A stretch of 10,642 nt of DNA from JAFGKK01 sp049684495 (lineage in GTDB: Bacteria > Chloroflexota > Anaerolineae > Anaerolineales > RBG-16-64-43): NCBI GenBank assembly GCA_049684495.1, contig JBAVFZ010000319.1, positions 1 to 10,642 on the forward strand, read 5' to 3'. Made by a program: the position numbers and the translations under genes. The notes under the pieces were generated by a model. That model was not told the DNA's origin, did no database searches, and saw nothing but the letters and a program-made list of their open reading frames with translations. Below are positions 1-7,036 of the stretch, one piece after another (within the stretch, counting starts at the first letter, position 1; each line of letters opens with the position of its first letter).

Positions 1-30
1 GGTGAGGAAGGAAAAAAGGAAAGGTTGATT

Positions 31-1536
31 ATGCCCAAAGCGATTCTCTCCGTACACGATAAAACCGGGCTGGTGGAATTTGCGCGCGGCCTGCAGGCGC
101 TGAACTGGACGCTTATGGCCTCGGGCGGGACGGCCAAACTCCTGCGCGACAACAAGATCCCCGTCACCGAAGTCGCCGAGTACACCGGCTCGCCGGAGAT
201 CCTGGGCGGGCGGGTGAAGACTCTCCACCCGGCGATCCACGGCGGCCTGCTCGCCCGCTCGAGCGAAGCGGATCTTGCGGAACTTAAAAAACTCGGCTGG
301 GATTACATCGACCTGGTGGCGTGCAACCTGTATCCGTTCCAGGAGACGGTCGCCAAACCCGGCGTCACCTGGGAGGAAGCGATCGAAAACATCGACATCG
401 GCGGCGTGACGCTCATCCGCGCGGCGGCCAAGAACCACCAGCGGGTGATCCTGTGCTGCGATCCGGCCGATTACCCGGCCGTACTGGAGCAACTGCGCGC
501 GGGAACGGTGGGCGAAGCGACCCGCCGCAGGCTCGCGGTGAAGGGCTTCGGGATGACGGCCGGCTACGACGCGGCGATCGATACCTGGATGGCCGGCGAC
601 GAGGCGCCGTTCCAGGTCTTCGCCCACCTGCAGCAGAAACTCCGCTACGGTGAAAACCCGCACCAGAGCGCGGCGATCTACACCTACAAGCCCGGCGCCG
701 GCCCCCTGGGCGGGAAGGTGCTGCAGGGCAAGGAACTTTCCTACACCAACCTGCTGGATCTGGACGGGGCCTGGCGGGCCGTCACCAATTTCGAGCGCCC
801 GAGCGTGGTGATCGTCAAGCACGTCTCGCCGTGCGGGATCGCCAGCGCGGACGCGCTGCCCGACGCATTCCGCGGCGCGCTCGCCTCGGATCCGGTCTCG
901 GCCTACGGCGGCGTCGTCGCGGCCAACCGCCCGGTGGACGAAGCCACCGTGAAGGCGATGGGAAACCTCTTCATTGAATGCGTCATCGCGCCCGGGTTTA
1001 CCTCCGGGGCGCGCGAGGAGCTCGCCAAGCGCAAGAACTGCCGGTTGCTGGAAATGCCGGACAGGATCATCGAACCCAAATTCGAGTTCCGCTCCGTCAC
1101 GCGCGGGGTGTTGATGCAGGCTTCGGATTTCGGCGACCCGGCCGGGACCCCCGAATGGAAAGTAGTCAGCCAGCGCCCACCGTCCGCGGAGGAACTCTCG
1201 GATCTGCGCTTTGCCTGGAGAGCGTGCATGTTCGTCAAATCCAACTCGATCGTCTTCGCCCACGGGGAAGCCACGGTCGGCATCGGCGGCGGGCAGCCAA
1301 ACCGCGTGGATTGCGTGCGCATCGCCGCCCAGCGCGCGGGCGAAAAGGCCCAGGGCGCGGTGATGGCCTCGGACGCCTTCTTCCCGTTCCCGGATTCGGT
1401 CCAGGTTGCCGCGGAAGCCGGCATCCTCGCGGTCGTCCATCCCGGCGGATCGGTGCGCGACGCCGAAGCGATCGCCGCGGCCGACGCAGCCGGGATGGCG
1501 ATGGTCGTCACCGGCGTCCGCCACTTCCGGCATTGA
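31..1536 (+). CDS. purH: Bifunctional AICAR formyltransferase / IMP cyclohydrolase
   Basis: Catalyses the last two steps of de novo IMP synthesis in the cytoplasm: formyl transfer from 10-formyl-THF to AICAR, then ring closure of FAICAR to IMP. The 501-residue product has the N-terminal MGS-like cyclohydrolase domain (about 1-190; SGGT at 31-34, GGRVKTLHP around 59-67, NLYPF around 99-103, ENIDIGGVTLIRAAAKNH ending at 136). The transformylase domain follows, with KLRYGENPHQ from 203, the catalytic Lys263-His264 pair in KHVSPCG, SAYGG, KSNS at 403-406, GIGGGQPNRVD and the C-terminal HPGGSVRD and GVRHF. The start is ATG 31, with purine-rich aaggaaagg at 16-24 just upstream; the in-frame TTG at 25 lies right against that site and is unlikely. 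Length is between the short Thermotoga-type and the 529-residue E. coli enzyme. guaB follows 172 nt downstream on the same strand and uses its product. Any upstream operon partner is outside the window. Confidence 0.97.
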   Translation: MPKAILSVHDKTGLVEFARGLQALNWTLMASGGTAKLLRDNKIPVTEVAEYTGSPEILGGRVKTLHPAIHGGLLARSSEADLAELKKLGWDYIDLVACNLYPFQETVAKPGVTWEEAIENIDIGGVTLIRAAAKNHQRVILCCDPADYPAVLEQLRAGTVGEATRRRLAVKGFGMTAGYDAAIDTWMAGDEAPFQVFAHLQQKLRYGENPHQSAAIYTYKPGAGPLGGKVLQGKELSYTNLLDLDGAWRAVTNFERPSVVIVKHVSPCGIASADALPDAFRGALASDPVSAYGGVVAANRPVDEATVKAMGNLFIECVIAPGFTSGAREELAKRKNCRLLEMPDRIIEPKFEFRSVTRGVLMQASDFGDPAGTPEWKVVSQRPPSAEELSDLRFAWRACMFVKSNSIVFAHGEATVGIGGGQPNRVDCVRIAAQRAGEKAQGAVMASDAFFPFPDSVQVAAEAGILAVVHPGGSVRDAEAIAAADAAGMAMVVTGVRHFRH

Positions 1537-1540
1537 TCCC

Positions 1541-1576
1541 GCAGGGTGGGTTGCGGCACTTCGCAACCCACCTTGC
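1541..1576. repeat. Perfect-arm hairpin just after purH
   Basis: A 15-bp stem starts 4 nt after the purH stop. Its arms are 1541-1555 and 1562-1576 around a 6-nt loop; the core GGTGGGTTGCG / CGCAACCCACC (1545-1555/1562-1572) is perfect and the outer four pairs include one G-U. No T-run follows, so it is not a canonical intrinsic terminator. The GGTGGGTTGCG core resembles intergenic palindromes dispersed in many bacterial genomes (from memory, not searched). It could stabilise the purH 3' end or attenuate read-through into guaB. Confidence 0.75.
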
Positions 1577-1587
1577 TAATTCCAAAA

Positions 1588-1634
1588 GGTGGTCTCGATA
1601 CGGTCGCCAAAGGACGGCGACCTACTCGACCACC
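1588..1634 (+). repeat. Palindromic repeat element, copy 1 (forward)
   Basis: The outer arms ggtggtc (1588-1594) and gaccacc (1628-1634) pair exactly, as do the inner arms ggtcgcc (1602-1608) and ggcgacc (1616-1622), around a 7-nt loop (1609-1615). The boundary motifs are TCGATAC before the inner stem and TACTCGACC after it. A second copy in the opposite orientation lies at 1645-1687. The CTCGATACG...CTACTCGACC frame resembles dispersed palindromes I recall from high-GC genomes, especially Actinobacteria; this was not checked by search. Confidence 0.7.
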
Positions 1635-1644
1635 TAATATCAGC

Positions 1645-1687
1645 CGGTCGAGTAGCCCGCGTTTTTTTCGCGGGCGTATCGGAACCG
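1645..1687 (-). repeat. Palindromic repeat element, copy 2 (reverse)
   Basis: Read on the minus strand this has the layout of copy 1: CCGATAC, a 7-bp stem (gcccgcg 1655-1661 with cgcgggc 1669-1675), a 7-nt loop and TACTCGACC (complement of 1646-1654). The stem sequence is unrelated to that of copy 1 but fully paired, and the loop is T7 on the plus strand. It ends 13 nt before the guaB ribosome binding site, so it would lie in the guaB leader if transcription starts upstream. The T-run is in the loop, not after the stem, so this is not an intrinsic terminator. Confidence 0.7.
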
Positions 1688-1708
1688 TCCAGTAGCATCA
1701 GGAGGCAT

Positions 1709-3205
1709 ATGAACGAAGAACTCTTCCAATCCCATGAAGCGCTGACCTTCGACGATTTGCTGGTCATCCCCGGATACACATCGGTCCTTCCGGATCAGAC
1801 CGACGTGCGCGCAAAACTCACCCGCGACATCCCGCTCAACATCCCGATCATCTCGGCCGCGATGGACACCGTGACCGAGGCGCGGATGGCGATCGCGCTC
1901 GCCCGCGAAGGCGGGCTGGGGATCATCCACCGCAACCTTTCGGTGGCGGACCAGGCGGCGTTCGTCGAACAGGTCAAACGGTCCGAATCCGGGATGATCA
2001 CCGACCCGGTCACCCTGGATCCCTCCGCCACGCTTCGGGAAGCGGAAGACCTGATGGGCAAATTCCACATCTCGGGCATTCCGATCACCGAAAAAGGCAG
2101 CGGGGGCAAGCTGGTCGGGATCCTCACCAACCGCGACATCCGCTTCCTCGAACCGGGGGATTTCAACAAACCGGTCAGCGAATTCATGACCCGCGAAGGG
2201 CTGGTCACCGCGCCGGTCGGGACGACGCTCGAGCAGGCCAAGGCGATCCTGCAAAAGCACCGCATCGAAAAACTTCCGCTGGTCGATTCAAAGGGCAAGT
2301 TGAAGGGGTTGATCACCGTCAAGGACATCCAGAAGAAGATGGACTTCCCGAACGCCGCGATCGACAGCCAGGGCAGGCTGCGGGTGGGCGCGGCGGTCGG
2401 CGTGGGCGCGGACCTCGAAGCCCGCGCCGAAGCGCTGGTGGAGGCCGGGGTGGATTTGCTGGCGATCGACACGGCCCACGGCCACTCGGCCGGCGTGATC
2501 CAGGCCATCAGCCGGATCAAGAAGAAATGGCCGAAACTGCCGGTGACGGCCGGCAACGTGGTCACCGCCGAGGCGACCGAAGCGTTGATCGCCGCCGGAG
2601 CCGACGCGATCAAGGTCGGGGTCGGGGCCGGATCGATCTGCACCACCCGCATCATCTCCGGGGCGGGCATGCCGCAGATGACCGCCATCTGGCAATGCGC
2701 GCGCGCCGCGCGGCCGAAGGGCATTCCGATCATCGCCGACGGCGGGATCAAATACTCCGGCGACATCGTCAAGGCGCTTGTCGCCGGAGCCAGCGTGGTC
2801 ATGCTCGGCGCGCTCCTGGCCGGGCTCGAGGAATCGCCGGGCGAGGTGGTGCTCTACGAAGGCCGCCGGTTCAAGGAACATCGCGGGATGGGTTCGCTCG
2901 GCGCGATGCAGGGCTTCGGCCGCGACCGGTACGCCACCGCCCAGGGCGAAGGCGGCGGAAGCGGGAAGCTCGTCCCGGAGGGGATCGAGGGGATGGTCGC
3001 CTACAAGGGCAAGCTTCCGGAATACGTCTACCAGCTGGTCGGCGGATTGCGCTCGGGGATGGGTTATGCCGGCGCGGCGACCATCGCGGACCTGCAGGAT
3101 AAAACCGGCCTGGTCAAGATCTCCCACGCCGGATTGATCGAGAGCCATCCGCACGACGTCATGATCACCAAGGAAGCGCCGAATTACCAGTCGCCGAGAA
3201 CGTAG
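1709..3205 (+). CDS. guaB: Inosine-5'-monophosphate dehydrogenase
   Basis: Oxidises IMP to XMP with NAD+, the committed step toward GMP, in the cytoplasm. The 498-residue product is a normal full-length IMPDH: a TIM barrel beginning EALTFDDLLVIPGY, interrupted by a CBS pair (about residues 95-213; MITDPVTL and FMTREGLVTAP begin the two halves). The catalytic loop is GSICTTR with Cys311, followed by the flap RGMGSLGAM and the Arg407-Tyr408 dyad in GRDRYAT. The loop reads GVGAGSICTTR where most bacterial enzymes have GxGPGSICTTR, so an alanine replaces the usual proline next to the potassium-binding loop. The start is ATG 1709: it has a perfect AGGAGG at 1700-1705, although the 3-nt spacer is short, and the product begins where the family does. 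The frame is open back to 1589, but that stretch is the hairpin region and has no family similarity. It lies downstream of purH, its IMP supplier; cotranscription is possible but interrupted by three hairpins. Confidence 0.97.
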   Translation: MNEELFQSHEALTFDDLLVIPGYTSVLPDQTDVRAKLTRDIPLNIPIISAAMDTVTEARMAIALAREGGLGIIHRNLSVADQAAFVEQVKRSESGMITDPVTLDPSATLREAEDLMGKFHISGIPITEKGSGGKLVGILTNRDIRFLEPGDFNKPVSEFMTREGLVTAPVGTTLEQAKAILQKHRIEKLPLVDSKGKLKGLITVKDIQKKMDFPNAAIDSQGRLRVGAAVGVGADLEARAEALVEAGVDLLAIDTAHGHSAGVIQAISRIKKKWPKLPVTAGNVVTAEATEALIAAGADAIKVGVGAGSICTTRIISGAGMPQMTAIWQCARAARPKGIPIIADGGIKYSGDIVKALVAGASVVMLGALLAGLEESPGEVVLYEGRRFKEHRGMGSLGAMQGFGRDRYATAQGEGGGSGKLVPEGIEGMVAYKGKLPEYVYQLVGGLRSGMGYAGAATIADLQDKTGLVKISHAGLIESHPHDVMITKEAPNYQSPRT

Positions 3206-3213
3206 GCGGGAAT

Positions 3214-3382
3214 GTCATGCCGGCATGTTCTTAGCCGGCATCCAGGGATTTTCGCCCGGTGAATAAGGCCGCTCATGGGTTCGTCTTGGATCCCGGCTGA
3301 GATCACCCCCGCTTCGCATTCATCCCGGCTCATGAACCAGACGCGAGCCGGGATGCTTCGCGGGGGCAGGCGCCGGGATGAC
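3214..3382. repeat. Mosaic inverted-repeat element after guaB
   Basis: The stretch after guaB is bounded by gtcatgccggc (3214-3224) and its near-complement gccgggatgac (3372-3382; 10 of 11 pair). Inside are a perfect 12-nt palindrome catgccggcatg (3216-3227), a second GCCGGCAT at 3234-3241, and a long hairpin: catcccggct (3321-3330) with agccgggatg (3346-3355), extended by cccccgc (3306-3312) with gcggggg (3360-3366). The GTCAT(G/C)CCGGC ends resemble non-coding dispersed repeats common in environmental genomes (memory only). I see no gene in it. Confidence 0.6.
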
Positions 3383-3398
3383 GATCGCGGGCACAGGG

Positions 3399-3437
3399 AA
3401 AAATAAAATGCCACCGCATCCCGCGGTGGCATTTTAT
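3399..3437. terminator. Bidirectional intrinsic terminator
   Basis: A 15-bp perfect stem (3403-3417 with 3423-3437) encloses a 5-nt loop (3418-3422). The GC-rich core is GCCACCGC / GCGGTGGC. On the minus strand the stem is followed directly by TTTTT (complement of 3399-3403), the classic form, which suits the rpe/GGDEF transcript ending at 3648. On the plus strand the TTTTA lies inside the arm, so it can also stop guaB read-through, though less typically. It sits about 200 nt from both gene ends in a convergent intergenic region. Confidence 0.85.
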
Positions 3438-3471
3438 ATGTGCAGGTTGTGCTTTAAAAAGATAATCTATC

Positions 3472-3570
3472 AGCCACAAAAGGCACAAAGATCACAAAAA
3501 TAAATCTACACCGCTTCAAATTGGTTTAATGTTTCAGAATTCTTTTGTGCCCTTTGTGCTTTTTGTGGCT
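3472..3570. repeat. 28-nt imperfect inverted repeat in AT-rich spacer
   Basis: The left arm is 3472-3499 and the right arm 3543-3570, with a 43-nt centre. After reverse-complementing, 25 of 28 positions match. Each arm is itself a loose ~9-nt periodicity (ccacaaaa / gcacaaag / tcacaaaa). The sequence is much AT-richer than its surroundings. CACAAAG-type tandem-like repeats of this kind occur in several unrelated bacterial phyla (recalled, not searched). It lies between the terminator and the 3' end of the GGDEF gene. No gene is seen here. Confidence 0.65.
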
Positions 3571-3582
3571 ATTATTCGAATT

Positions 3583-3601
3583 CCGCGATCGACGATCGCG
3601 G
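3583..3601. repeat. 19-nt perfect palindrome
   Basis: ccgcgatcg (3583-3591) and cgatcgcgg (3593-3601) are exact reverse complements about a single central base. It lies 47 nt downstream of the GGDEF stop on that gene's strand. It may be a small hairpin, a protein-binding site or chance; it has no T-run. The right half repeats an 11-nt string also found at 3380-3390 (gacgatcgcgg). Confidence 0.4.
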
Positions 3602-3647
3602 CGGCATTTATATTGGATGCTCGCGGGGGTATTTGTATTGACGAAGG

Positions 3648-6311
3648 TTACTCTTTCGTCCCCGGGGCTTTGGTTTTTCCCTTCGCGTCCTTCGGCGCCT
3701 TCTCGTCGCGCGCCGGCTCGGACGGTTCGGTGTACGGCCAGGGCATGGGCTCCGGCACCCGCGTCCGGTTGCGGCCTTTCTCCTTGGCGTCGTACAGCCA
3801 GCGGTCCGCTTCGTCGATCAGCCGGTGCACGTCGTTGGCGTCCTCCGGGAAGGTTGCCCCGCCGGCCGAGACGGTGATCGAGATCGATTTGTCGTCCACC
3901 GCGAACGGCTGCATCGCGATCCCCTGCCGCAGCCGCTCGCCCACGCCGGCCAGGGAACTGGCGGGCGTGCCGGGCAGGATGACCGCGAACTCCTCCCCGC
4001 CGTAGCGCGCGAGGATATCCACCGCCCGCAACTCGTCCTTGATCCGGCGCGCCACCATCTGCAGGATCCGGTCGCCGATCGGGTGGCCGTGTTTGTCGTT
4101 AACCAGTTTGAAATGGTCGATGTCGAAGATAAGGAGCGAGACCGGGTACCCGATCCGGCGCGCGCGGTCGATCTCCAGCTGCAGCTGCTCGTGGAAGTAG
4201 CGCCGGTTGTAGATCCCGGTGACGAAATCGGTGATCGAGGCCTGCTCCACCTCGCCGAAGGTCAGCGCGTTCAAAAGCGCCAAAGCGGCGTGGCCGGCCA
4301 GGCTTTCCAGGCGGCTGGCATGCTCGGCGGAGTAATATCCGCGCTCGGCCTTGTCCATCGAGAGGAACCCCAGCAGCTGTTCGCCCGTCACCAGCGGCGC
4401 GCCGACCCACGATCCCACGTGCCAGGTCGGGCCGATCGACTGCCAGTTCGGGTCGGTCTGGACGTCGGGGATGAAGTACGGGTGGCGCGTGGTGGCCATG
4501 TGCTGGATCCCGGTCAGGCGCTCGATCGGCAGGTCCAGCCGGGAGATCCACTCCGTCAGTCCGAAGCGTTCGTACCCGCGGTGGGAGGCCACGCGCACCC
4601 GATCGCCCTGCAGCAGCATGACGTTGGCGCTGTCGAAGGGCACCACCCGGCCGATCTGCTCGAGCAGCGTTTCGAGTATCGTGCCCGCGCGCAGCGAACC
4701 GGAAAGGATCAACCCGATGTCGCGCAGCGTCTCGGCCAGGATCCGCTGCTGGTGTTCGCTTTCGTAAAGCCGCGCGTTCACCAGCGCCAGGGCGGCCTGC
4801 TCGGCGGGCACCCGCAGGCGCTGGAGTTCGAGCGCGGAAAAGGTCCGGGTGTTCTGGCGGCTGTAGAGCCGCAGCAGGCCGAGCGCCTTGCCGCCCGCCC
4901 ACAGCGGGATCATCAGCACCGCGCCGTAATGCAATTGGCGCAGGATGACCGCCTCGCTCGGATGGCACCCCGGATCGTCGATCCGCAGCAGCAGCGGATC
5001 GCTTCCCTTAAGCACCTGCCCGCTGACCGGAGAATCCGCGAGCGCATAACCGGCTCCGAATTCGCGGTCGGTCCGCTCCCCGAACGCGGAATACGCCGCG
5101 AGCGTCCGGACCTGGCCCTGCTCCATATCGACCGAAGCGATCACGCAGGCATCCATCCGCGCCGTCCAGACCAGGAGTACCGCAATTTGCTGCAGCAGTT
5201 CCTCGAGGTCGAGGGTCGAGGTGACCACGCGCGCCATGTCGACGATCATCCGCAGGTCGGATTCCCGCTGGCGGCTTTCCTCCAGCAGCCGGAGGCGTTC
5301 GATCGTCCCGGCCGCTTGGACCGCGTAGAGCGTCAGCCCGTCCATCTCCGCCTGCGAGAAGGTGTGCGGGAGCGAATAGCGGACCGAAAGCACGCCGATC
5401 ACCTGGCTGCGGATCTTGAGCGGCAGGCCGACCAGCGTGACGACGCCCTTGGCGCGCAGCAGTTCGCGTTCCGCAGGCTCCGCCAGTTCGTCCGACATCA
5501 GCACCTTGGGCGCCCCGCCGGCGAGAATTTCCGGAACCAGGGATTCCGGGTGCGGGACTGTTTCATCGAGGATCTCGCGACCGGCGTTATCCACCCCGTG
5601 GCTCAGGGAAATCCGTCCCTCCGCATCGATCAGGTAGACGATCGCCGAGTGGGCGGTGGTCGCCATCAGCGCGAACTTGGCCGTCAGCTCCAGCGCCTGG
5701 GGGAAAGTGGTGGCGGCGATGATCCGGCTGCCGAACTCGTAGAACCGGGTGAGCTGGATGTTCGCCGTCTGGGATTGCGCGAACAGGCGCGAACCGAACA
5801 GCAGCACGGCGATGTGCCCGGCCAGCGATTCGAGCCAGGCGGTTTCCTCCGCGGTGAAGCGGTGCGCTTCGGAATCGTTCAGATCCAGCACCCCCAAAAT
5901 CTGCCCGCCGGAAATGAGCGGCAGGCTGACCTGGGAATTCATACCCAGCCCGCGCAGCTGCTCGTCCAGGATCGGCTCGTCGGCGGCGTTTTCGACGACG
6001 ATCATCTTCCGGGATTGGTAAGCCCGTCCGGTGACGACCTCCCCGACCACCAGCCTGCGCCGGCGCTCCTCCGGTCCGATGCGCAGGCCGGCTTCCGCCA
6101 TCAGATGCAGGACCTCGCCGCCGTCACCGGTAAGGTAGACCGCGGCCGAGGGCATGCCGCTGAAGGTCATCGCGGCTTCCAACAGGTCCGGCAGAAGGTT
6201 TTCGATGCTGCGGATGCTGGCGGATTTCTCAACCAGTTTGCCGAGGGAATCCAGAAGGTCGGGGAGGGATTTGCCAAACGGCGAGGACGGGACGCGGAGG
6301 AGTCCGGTCAT
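3648..6311 (-). CDS. Four-GAF sensor diguanylate cyclase (GGDEF)
   Basis: Predicted to make cyclic di-GMP from two GTP in response to ligands bound by its GAF domains. The 887-residue product has no transmembrane segment or signal peptide, so it is cytoplasmic. Four GAF-type modules run at about 35-175, 190-340, 355-520 and 530-690, joined by short helices. The GGDEF domain (691-850) starts ASITDFVTGIYNRRYF, has the metal-site DID around 730-732 and the active-site GGEEF at 771-775. RAVD at 762-765 sits at the spacing of the inhibitory I-site in PleD (RxxD five residues before GGEEF), so product inhibition is expected. A charged, low-complexity Lys/Pro/Glu tail follows 850. The start is ATG 6311, which overlaps the rpe stop as ATGA; no Shine-Dalgarno is visible, consistent with coupled re-initiation. 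An in-frame extension to 6503 would be Arg-rich sequence antisense to nothing but inside rpe and is rejected. GAF ligands cannot be read from the sequence. Confidence 0.93.
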   Translation of the reverse strand: MTGLLRVPSSPFGKSLPDLLDSLGKLVEKSASIRSIENLLPDLLEAAMTFSGMPSAAVYLTGDGGEVLHLMAEAGLRIGPEERRRRLVVGEVVTGRAYQSRKMIVVENAADEPILDEQLRGLGMNSQVSLPLISGGQILGVLDLNDSEAHRFTAEETAWLESLAGHIAVLLFGSRLFAQSQTANIQLTRFYEFGSRIIAATTFPQALELTAKFALMATTAHSAIVYLIDAEGRISLSHGVDNAGREILDETVPHPESLVPEILAGGAPKVLMSDELAEPAERELLRAKGVVTLVGLPLKIRSQVIGVLSVRYSLPHTFSQAEMDGLTLYAVQAAGTIERLRLLEESRQRESDLRMIVDMARVVTSTLDLEELLQQIAVLLVWTARMDACVIASVDMEQGQVRTLAAYSAFGERTDREFGAGYALADSPVSGQVLKGSDPLLLRIDDPGCHPSEAVILRQLHYGAVLMIPLWAGGKALGLLRLYSRQNTRTFSALELQRLRVPAEQAALALVNARLYESEHQQRILAETLRDIGLILSGSLRAGTILETLLEQIGRVVPFDSANVMLLQGDRVRVASHRGYERFGLTEWISRLDLPIERLTGIQHMATTRHPYFIPDVQTDPNWQSIGPTWHVGSWVGAPLVTGEQLLGFLSMDKAERGYYSAEHASRLESLAGHAALALLNALTFGEVEQASITDFVTGIYNRRYFHEQLQLEIDRARRIGYPVSLLIFDIDHFKLVNDKHGHPIGDRILQMVARRIKDELRAVDILARYGGEEFAVILPGTPASSLAGVGERLRQGIAMQPFAVDDKSISITVSAGGATFPEDANDVHRLIDEADRWLYDAKEKGRNRTRVPEPMPWPYTEPSEPARDEKAPKDAKGKTKAPGTKE

Positions 6312-7000
6312 GACGGGACCGCGGTGGAAAGCGCCGCGGCGCGCATCGCGCGAACGGCGTCGCCGACGGGAACGCCCGCCCGGAATATGGAGGTGCCGGC
6401 TACCAGGACGCTGGCGCCCGCCTCCGCCAATGCGGCGGCGTTGCCTGCGGTAATGCCGCCGTCGACTTCCAATTCGGCTTTGGAGTTGGCGGCCGTCAGC
6501 CATTCGCGGATCCGCTTGACACGGGAAACGCTTTCCGGCAGGAACTTCTGGCCGCCAAAGCCCGGCTCGACCGACATCACCAGGATCACATCCGCCAGCG
6601 GCAAGCCGGCCTGGATCGAAAGCAACGGGGTCCTCGGGCGCAGGGTCAGCCCGCTGCGCGCGCCGTGGATGCGGATCGCCTTCAGCGTGCCGAGCACATC
6701 CTTCGAGGCTTCGACCTGGATGGTGATGATGTCGGCTCCGGCCAATGCGAAGCGGGGGACGAAGCGCTCCGGTTCATCGATCATCAGGTGTACGTCGACG
6801 ACCGCCCCCGCCTTATGCACCATCGGCGCCAGCGCTTCGACGACGACCGGACCGATCGATATATTCGGGACGAACTGGCCGTCCATGATATCCATATGGA
6901 TGAATTCGGCGCCGGCTTCGAGCGCCTGCGCGATCTGATCTCCCAATTGCAGGAAATCGGCGGCCAGGATGGAAGGGGCTATTTTTATCGAGGATGGCAT
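6308..7000 (-). CDS. rpe: Ribulose-phosphate 3-epimerase
   Basis: Interconverts ribulose 5-phosphate and xylulose 5-phosphate (pentose phosphate pathway or Calvin cycle). The 230-residue TIM barrel is the normal length. It begins IAPSILAADF and has HMDIMDGQFVPN (His35, Asp37), DVHLMI (His71) and EVDGGI (Asp180), the four expected metal ligands, with Asp37 and Asp180 as the acid/base pair; the phosphate-site loop is SVEPGFGGQ. Small departures from the usual bacterial pattern: Gln95 where ITxHxE has His, and RPRTP (Arg121) where NPxTP is usual. Human RPE also has EPGFGGQ and KP at the equivalent sites, so these do not argue against activity. Related 3-epimerases such as allulose-6-phosphate epimerase are less likely. 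The start ATG 7000 has only a weak, distant GGGAG (7024-7028) upstream. Its last 4 nt overlap the start of the GGDEF gene, implying one transcript. Confidence 0.94.
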   Translation of the reverse strand: MPSSIKIAPSILAADFLQLGDQIAQALEAGAEFIHMDIMDGQFVPNISIGPVVVEALAPMVHKAGAVVDVHLMIDEPERFVPRFALAGADIITIQVEASKDVLGTLKAIRIHGARSGLTLRPRTPLLSIQAGLPLADVILVMSVEPGFGGQKFLPESVSRVKRIREWLTAANSKAELEVDGGITAGNAAALAEAGASVLVAGTSIFRAGVPVGDAVRAMRAAALSTAVPS

Positions 7001-7036
7001 GCTTCGCGTTTACCCGGGCGGATCTCCCAGTCGGCT

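Noticed and set aside
817..837. KHVSPCG in PurH instead of the common KHxNPCG, suspected as an active-site change.
   Set aside because: The catalytic Lys-His is intact, and human ATIC also has KHVSP, so the serine is a known variant.
903..1610. Open frame of 235 codons antisense to purH.
   Set aside because: It lies opposite conserved PurH motifs and shows no domain of its own; it is a GC-driven shadow frame.
1655..1675. GC stem with T7 resembling a terminator between purH and guaB.
   Set aside because: The T-run is the hairpin loop, not downstream of the stem, and the hairpin matches the neighbouring repeat copy.
1589..1708. N-terminal extension of GuaB by 40 residues.
   Set aside because: The sequence is made of two hairpin repeats and the AGGAGG lies just before ATG 1709, where IMPDH proteins begin.
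6312..6503. N-terminal extension of the GGDEF protein by 64 residues.
   Set aside because: It would overlap rpe almost entirely out of frame, is Arg-rich low complexity, and the ATG at 6311 in an ATGA overlap explains the start better.
3825..6938. A 1037-codon open frame on the plus strand across the GGDEF gene and rpe.
   Set aside because: It is antisense to two genes with clear domain motifs, its product is Arg/Gln/His-rich without any recognisable domain, and it is the expected lack of stops opposite GC-rich codons.
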